A DNA stretch of 27,866 nt from Nitrososphaerota archaeon (GTDB lineage: Archaea; Thermoproteota; Nitrososphaeria; Nitrososphaerales; Nitrosopumilaceae). The translations under genes were made by a program, and so were the position numbers. The stretch lies in assembly GCA_028867395.1 (NCBI GenBank), contig JAGWGO010000002.1:1-27866 (forward strand), given 5' to 3'. The notes beneath the pieces were generated by a model. The model searched no databases and had not been told where the DNA came from. It saw nothing but the letters and a program-made list of their open reading frames with translations. Positions within the stretch are counted from its first letter, which is position 1. The number at the start of each line of letters is the position of its first letter. Positions 24,061 through 27,866 of the stretch are shown here, in pieces.

Positions 24061-24975
24061 TTAGAGTTTTAGAGATTCTTTTAATCCCTTGTATCTGTTT
24101 CTAATGGTTACTTCAGTTACTCCAGCAGCTTGTGCAACATCCTTTTGTGTTTTGTTCTCTCCATTCATGACACAGGAAAGATACAAAGCAGCGGCTGCAA
24201 GTCCCATAGGATCTTTGCCAGCGGAAATTTCGATCTCTGCAGCATCTTTTAGAATCTGCAAGGCTTTTCGTTTTGTTTTTTCACTTAGCCCAGCTTTGCT
24301 TGCAATTCTTGCGACACATTTTATCGGATCTACAACTGGCATTTTGAGATCAAGTTCTCTTAGCAAAAGTCTGTAGCATCGAGCAACGTCTTTTCTCTTG
24401 ATGTTGATTCCGCTTGCTACATCGGTTAGAGTTCTTGGAGTCTCAGTATCTCTGCATGCGGCATAAAGCGCAGCAGCTACTAGTCCAGGAATAGATCTTC
24501 CTCTAACAAGACCTTTATCAAGTGCTTTTCTGTAGATGTATGCTGTCTTTTCTATTACTGCATCAGATAATGCAAGTTTGTCCTTTAGTCTATCAAGCTC
24601 ACTGAAAGCTTGTCTAAAGTTTCTGTCTACTGGCTCATGGACCTGACTTCTACTATCCCAAGTTCTAAGTCGTTCAATCGTGCTTTTCATTGATGCAGAG
24701 AGTGGTTTTCCTGATGCATCTTTGTCTGCAGGACCTATGATAGTTGCCAGTCCCATATCATGCATGGCTAGTGAAGTTGGAGTTCCTGTTCTACTTCTGT
24801 CCTCATGTTCTTCTTTGGAAAATGATCTCCATTCTGGTCCAGATTCTTCGACGCGTTCTGTCATTACAAATCCGCATCCACCACAAAACATTTCACCTGT
24901 GGTGCTGTCTGTAACCATGGGACCTTTTCCACAACGAGGACAACGTCCACCGGAGCCGAAAGATTCGCGAGTCAT
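24061..24975 (-). CDS. tfb: Transcription initiation factor TFB (TFIIB homologue)
   Basis: Binds the TBP-TATA complex and recruits RNA polymerase. An N-terminal zinc ribbon has C12-x2-C15 and C31-x2-C34, followed by the B-linker/reader 'WRSFSKEEHEDRSRTG' and two cyclin repeats. The first contains 'IPGLVAAALYAACRDTETPRTL', the second 'DPMGLAAAALYLSCVMNGENKTQKDVAQAAGVTEVTIRNRYKGL', with the HTH that reads the BRE. 304 residues is normal. The minus-strand promoter stretch CTTTTTATC (about 25008-25016) gives a leader of about 13 bases. Thaumarchaea often hold several TFBs; this is one of them. Confidence 0.95.
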   Translation of the reverse strand: MTRESFGSGGRCPRCGKGPMVTDSTTGEMFCGGCGFVMTERVEESGPEWRSFSKEEHEDRSRTGTPTSLAMHDMGLATIIGPADKDASGKPLSASMKSTIERLRTWDSRSQVHEPVDRNFRQAFSELDRLKDKLALSDAVIEKTAYIYRKALDKGLVRGRSIPGLVAAALYAACRDTETPRTLTDVASGINIKRKDVARCYRLLLRELDLKMPVVDPIKCVARIASKAGLSEKTKRKALQILKDAAEIEISAGKDPMGLAAAALYLSCVMNGENKTQKDVAQAAGVTEVTIRNRYKGLKESLKL

Positions 24976-25186
24976 GTAATATCTTATAAGAATTTCGGTT
25001 TACATAGATAAAAAGGTTTAACTATAAGTGAAATTGTAAGATTTTGATGAAACCACTTGATAATTTATAGATATTATATAATATTAGGATACAGATGAAA
25101 TATATCGAACCAAGTGTTCTAATCGAAAGGAAAGGCATAATTCTAAACTAAATGATTTTCAAATTTTTTTGAAGAGATGATTTTTG

Positions 25187-25226
25187 AAAAGGTCAGTTTT
25201 TGAGAGTAATTTCTCTTGACCTTTTT
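25187..25226. terminator. Two-part hairpin in the gap before the zinc-finger gene
   Basis: AAAAGGTCA (25187-25195) pairs with TGACCTTTT (25217-25225), and GAGA (25202-25205) with TCTC (25212-25215) inside it. CTTTTTAC follows on the plus strand. It may end an unseen plus-strand RNA from about 25020, or be a regulatory element. The rest of 24976-25365 is AT-rich, with no open frame I can support. Confidence 0.35.
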
Positions 25227-25365
25227 ACATTTCTTAAAAATTAGTTTTGTCTCACCTATTTTCAGAAACAGAAAAAAATTTTAAAAATTTGATAACATTT
25301 TGTTGTCAAATCGATCCAACCAAAACCTTAAATACGTTAGTTTTGGATGACAGGCAATAAATAAA

Positions 25366-25476
25366 ATGGAAAAATGTCCACTTTGCTGTGAATTGCAACC
25401 GTCAACCGGTGCGCTTGCAATCCACATAAAGAAAATCCATCCGCAGAGAACTATTGCAATGCAAGTAATGCAGTAA
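25366..25476 (+). CDS. 36-residue C2H2 zinc-finger protein
   Basis: The product begins MEKCPLCCELQPSTG and continues ALAIHIKKIHPQ. C4-x2-C7 and H20-x4-H25 with a 12-residue spacer is the exact classical C2H2 arrangement; there is one more Cys (C8). It is one finger plus a short basic tail, long enough to fold around zinc. A TATA-like CTTAAATA (25328-25335) lies about 30-38 bases upstream, giving a short leader and no Shine-Dalgarno, as is usual here. Small single-finger proteins are common in thaumarchaea and are thought to bind nucleic acids or proteins, but this one's role is unknown. Between TFB and CdvB, it is transcribed toward CdvB. The tail after the stop contains a short inverted ATCTA/TAGAT pair, then AT-rich DNA to 25655. 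Confidence 0.65.
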   Translation: MEKCPLCCELQPSTGALAIHIKKIHPQRTIAMQVMQ

Positions 25477-25624
25477 GCATCTGCAGCGGGGATTGAAACG
25501 TAGGATCTATCCAAAATAGATTATCCGAAAAATTTTGATTTTTTAGTCACAATCTAGCAATGTCTATCTACTGGCGGGTTTTGTTAGCTAAATTTAGTAT
25601 ACTGTGAACCACATTTTACACCTG

Positions 25625-25634
25625 AAATTAATAA
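25625..25634 (+). promoter_or_regulatory. TATA-like box of the CdvB-family gene
   Basis: AAATTAATAA is centred about 26 bases upstream of the ATG at 25656, and no ribosome binding site is seen. So the mRNA is likely leaderless, starting at the A of ATG. Confidence 0.35.
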
Positions 25635-25655
25635 CAGATTTTTTTAGTCGTACAC

Positions 25656-26294
25656 ATGACAACATTTGCTAATAACTGGCAAAAGCCACAAACACCAAGC
25701 GTTGGTGAACGAATTAACGATGCAATAAGACCAAAAGGTCCTCTGAAGCCAAGAATGGAACAAGCCGTAAAGAGACTTCAGGCCCAAATTGGAAAACTTG
25801 ACGGAATGATTACAAAGTTAAAACAAAGAGATGAAAAATTATTCAAAAGAATTGTTGTAGCTACTCAACAACATGACCTTACTGCTAGTAGAGTTTTATC
25901 AAAAGAGTTAGCCGAGGTTAGGAAAGTTACCAAACTTCTCGGAAATGCTAGAATAGCACTAGAACAAATAGAGCTCAGACTCAGCACATTCCACGACCTA
26001 GGAGACACGGTGGTTACAATCATGCCAACAATTGGCTTGATGAAAAACCTCCGATCATCACTGATCCAGTTTATGCCAGAGGCAGATCGTGAACTATCTG
26101 GAATGACTGAGATGCTCAGTGGATTGATGACAGATACATTCCACGGTGGCGACTTTGGAATTGATTCTGGTGTGACAGACGAAGAGTCAGAGAAGATCAT
26201 CCAAGAGGCTGCAGCGGTAGCAGAGGCAGCGGTCAACGACAAACTGCCCTCCATGCCTGCCAGTAGTGAATCAGCTTCTGCTCGCTACGTCTAG
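25656..26294 (+). CDS. CdvB-family ESCRT-III protein
   Basis: Polymerising membrane-remodelling protein of archaeal cell division. The basic, helical core 'RPKGPLKPRMEQAVKRLQAQIGKLDGMITKLKQRDEKLFKRI' forms the first long hairpin helix, and helices continue to about residue 150. The tail is acidic and Ala-rich ('ESEKIIQEAAAVAEAAVND'). At 212 residues it lacks the broken winged-helix that binds CdvA in the main CdvB, so it is more like a CdvB paralogue. The MIM-like motif for the Vps4/CdvC ATPase is not clear. It overlaps the MFS gene tail to tail by four bases. cdvA and cdvC are not in this window. Confidence 0.85.
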   Translation: MTTFANNWQKPQTPSVGERINDAIRPKGPLKPRMEQAVKRLQAQIGKLDGMITKLKQRDEKLFKRIVVATQQHDLTASRVLSKELAEVRKVTKLLGNARIALEQIELRLSTFHDLGDTVVTIMPTIGLMKNLRSSLIQFMPEADRELSGMTEMLSGLMTDTFHGGDFGIDSGVTDEESEKIIQEAAAVAEAAVNDKLPSMPASSESASARYV

Positions 26295-27559
26295 AGAACC
26301 TTGTGGGATAGTCTGTAGTTAAAATATACTACAAACAAGGCCAGGGAAATAGCAAGAGCCACTGCAGAGGAAATGAATTGTGTAGAGTAACCAAATGCCT
26401 TTGTCAGTTCACCCGTAATAAGAGCTCCTGTAAAAACACCTATCCCTGTAACAGCACTATTCACTCCAAGGTATTTTCCTTCAAAACCCTGTGGTATGCT
26501 TTTGAAAAATATTACAGAGCTTGAAGTACTAAAAATAGAAAATCCGATAACTAGAAAGCAAGACGAAATAACTGCCAATATAGAACCCAAACTTCCAATA
26601 AAAATTGTAATTGTTACAGCTGGAATCAGAACGGCCAAAATCCGTGGTATGAATGCCATCAACGTAGCTCGTTCCTCTCCCGCTTTGGAAATTATTTTCG
26701 GGGCTACAAAAAAGATGAGTAGCATGGCAACCATTTGGGCCATATAATTTAGAAAAACTCCAGAGTTTGAAAAGTGATGTCTTACAAGAAAAGGGCTCCA
26801 TGCTGTAGAGTACATGTTACTTCCAAGATTAAAACAGAATATTGCAAGAGAAAAAATTCCAATCTCGTTGCTTATCTTTCCTTTGAATACCGTGATTATG
26901 TGCTTGAAATCATGAAGTTCGGGAATTCTTGGAAAGACAAAATGATGATGACTTATTGTATAGTGTAAACCATGCAAGGAATGTGCTACACTGCTTCGTT
27001 CTAGATGAAACCCAGTATCTTTGACAGCCATACTGAGGATCATGGCTATTCCACTTGAGGCTGCACAAATCAAGAAATACGGCCTTAGATCAAAATATAG
27101 GCTGTCAACGGTACCAATAGCCATTGCGATCAACATACCAAGAGTGCTAATTATTGAGGTCCTTGCAAAAAGCCAGCTCCAGAGATTCTTTTGTACTGAT
27201 TCCATTACAAGGAGCTGGGTTACGGGATTTCTACCGACAATAAAAAATCCAAGTATTGGCGAGATGCAATAGAGCATAATGATCGATGTGGTAAGGTACA
27301 TCCCAAGGCTACAGAGGAGAACAGCCAAGAATGATATCAAAAGTATGATTCTTCTAGCATGAAACCTGTCAATTATTTTACCCCAGAATATGGAACCGAT
27401 GGCAACTGAGGCGTTTTGAAGGGCTGAAATTATTGCAACTTCTCCTATACCACCACCAAGAGATAGTACATACAAGGGAACTACAATACTCAGACCTTGG
27501 TTTGTAATCTGGCCTGGAAGTATGTACCATATCCATTTATGCGATTGTAGAGACTGCAC
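26291..27559 (-). CDS. MFS transporter
   Basis: Twelve-helix major facilitator transporter of 422 residues. The N-terminal half has 'GSIFWGKIIDRFHARRIILL', matching the MFS loop 2-3 signature G-x-x-x-D-R-x-x-x-R-R. A polar cytoplasmic stretch with His-rich 'HSLHGLHYTISHHHFVFPRIPELHDF' (about residues 190-215) separates the halves. The start is GTG at 27559 (an in-frame TAA is 15 bases upstream), and 'TTATACAATAAT' (about 27590-27600) is a possible own promoter. The substrate is unknown, and sugar, drug or siderophore export are all possible. Confidence 0.8.
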   Translation of the reverse strand: MQSLQSHKWIWYILPGQITNQGLSIVVPLYVLSLGGGIGEVAIISALQNASVAIGSIFWGKIIDRFHARRIILLISFLAVLLCSLGMYLTTSIIMLYCISPILGFFIVGRNPVTQLLVMESVQKNLWSWLFARTSIISTLGMLIAMAIGTVDSLYFDLRPYFLICAASSGIAMILSMAVKDTGFHLERSSVAHSLHGLHYTISHHHFVFPRIPELHDFKHIITVFKGKISNEIGIFSLAIFCFNLGSNMYSTAWSPFLVRHHFSNSGVFLNYMAQMVAMLLIFFVAPKIISKAGEERATLMAFIPRILAVLIPAVTITIFIGSLGSILAVISSCFLVIGFSIFSTSSSVIFFKSIPQGFEGKYLGVNSAVTGIGVFTGALITGELTKAFGYSTQFISSAVALAISLALFVVYFNYRLSHKVL

Positions 27560-27643
27560 TCTTCGAGACAGTTATGGACATGCCATTATTGTATAATCGA
27601 TTTGAATAATTTACATAGTTTAGTCTATTTTGTAGCAATTGGG

Positions 27644-27832
27644 AAAAATTCTATCATGCAGACGTGTGTGATTCACACGCCACGTGAGATTGCGTCGCAA
27701 AGGCATGATGACCATTGTCACCATCTCCCTGGGATTTCTCCTGCCGGCGCTTTTACGGAAGGGATTTGGGCCCTGACCGTTTCACATGTTTGCTGCATGA
27801 TCTCTGTCTTGGGAGGATATTCCTTTGACAGG
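27644..27832 (-). ncRNA. Candidate ~190-base structured RNA at the window edge
   Basis: Minus-strand TATA-like TTAAATAAT (27853-27861) predicts a start near 27832. In transcript order: a hairpin with CTGTC/GACAG (27804-27831, with inner AGGA/TCCT), then a 9-bp closing helix ATCATGCAG/CTGCATGAT (27793-27801 with 27653-27661). The closing helix encloses at least three hairpins: ACGG+AGGG/CCCT+CCGT (27755-27780), GGTGAC-AATG-GTCATC (27707-27722, whose G-U wobble exists only on the minus strand), and CGTGTG/CACACG (27663-27679). A T5 run (27644-27648) follows. The surroundings are much more AT-rich. Short open frames on both strands cross it and are probably chance. It lies upstream of the MFS gene in the same direction and could be a leader RNA, but that gene seems to have its own promoter. 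Confidence 0.5.
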
Positions 27833-27866
27833 GACAATTAATACGTGTGCAAATTATTTAAGTATT

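Noticed and set aside
25489..25500. GGGGATTGAAACG resembles the end of a CRISPR repeat
   Set aside because: It occurs once, with no regularly spaced copies and no cas genes, so it is chance.
27644..27832. SRP (7S) or RNase P RNA
   Set aside because: The conserved SRP helix-8 loop (GGAAGGGAGCAGC-like) and the RNase P core GAGGAAAGUCC are not found on either strand.
27602..27841. 79-codon frame on the plus strand
   Set aside because: It runs across the dense inverted repeats of the candidate RNA, has no ribosome binding site, and competing frames exist on both strands. The paired structure explains the lack of stops better.

Overview
The window is a piece of an AT-rich archaeal chromosome, almost certainly a Nitrososphaerota (Thaumarchaeota) of the ammonia-oxidising type. 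The signs are an ESCRT-III/CdvB division protein, transcription factor B, an archaeal class I CCA-adding enzyme, archaeal ThpR, UPF0200 and UPF0201 proteins, a DUF6293/HFX_2341-type CARF regulator, TATA-box promoters giving leaderless or near-leaderless genes, and secreted proteins carrying the thaumarchaeal 'PACVRPTT...LLERGW' segment. No amo, nir or other genus-diagnostic gene is present, so I do not name a genus. There is no CRISPR array, insertion sequence or clear integrated element.

Layout. 1-3685: cell-surface genes, namely a partial secreted protein facing a two-gene unit that encodes a tail-fibre-like repeat protein and a secreted beta-propeller-like protein. 4003-5910: an SDR dehydrogenase and an SQR/FccB-like flavoprotein that seems to start at ATT. 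5971-6048: tRNA-Pro(GGG). 6131-8186: a small unknown protein convergent with an XPD-type helicase. 8295-8581: an apparently frameshifted small gene. 8596-13170 (minus): a tightly overlapped operon thpR - cca - COG2112 kinase - CDF transporter - AlkA glycosylase, joining RNA end processing, signalling, metal transport and base repair. 13231-14192 (plus): UPF0200 kinase and UPF0201 protein overlapped by GTGA. 14520-17948 (minus): prs - tRNA G10 methyltransferase - RNase Z - sirtuin, a PRPP/tRNA maturation/NAD-dependent deacylation operon. 18036-18962: a cytoplasmic BtuF-like protein divergent from prs. 19037-21553: a membrane-anchored surface protein, a metallophosphoesterase and a hemerythrin-like protein. 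21690-22433: a CARF-wHTH regulator with a palindromic operator-like site at its promoter. 22426-23434 (minus): SDR and a two-helix membrane protein. 24061-24975 (minus): TFB. 25366-25476: a 36-residue C2H2 zinc-finger protein. 25656-26294: CdvB-family ESCRT-III, convergent with an MFS transporter (26291-27559).

The least-explained signals lie between genes. Three GC-rich blocks have dense, mutually compatible inverted repeats and look like structured non-coding RNAs (14262-14372, 23835-23961 and 27644-27832). The first two share a GCGTGGC/GCCACGC clamp. The third has a TATA box, a nine-base-pair closing helix, a G-U wobble that favours the minus strand, and a terminal T-run. I recognise none of them as SRP RNA, RNase P RNA, 5S rRNA or tRNA.
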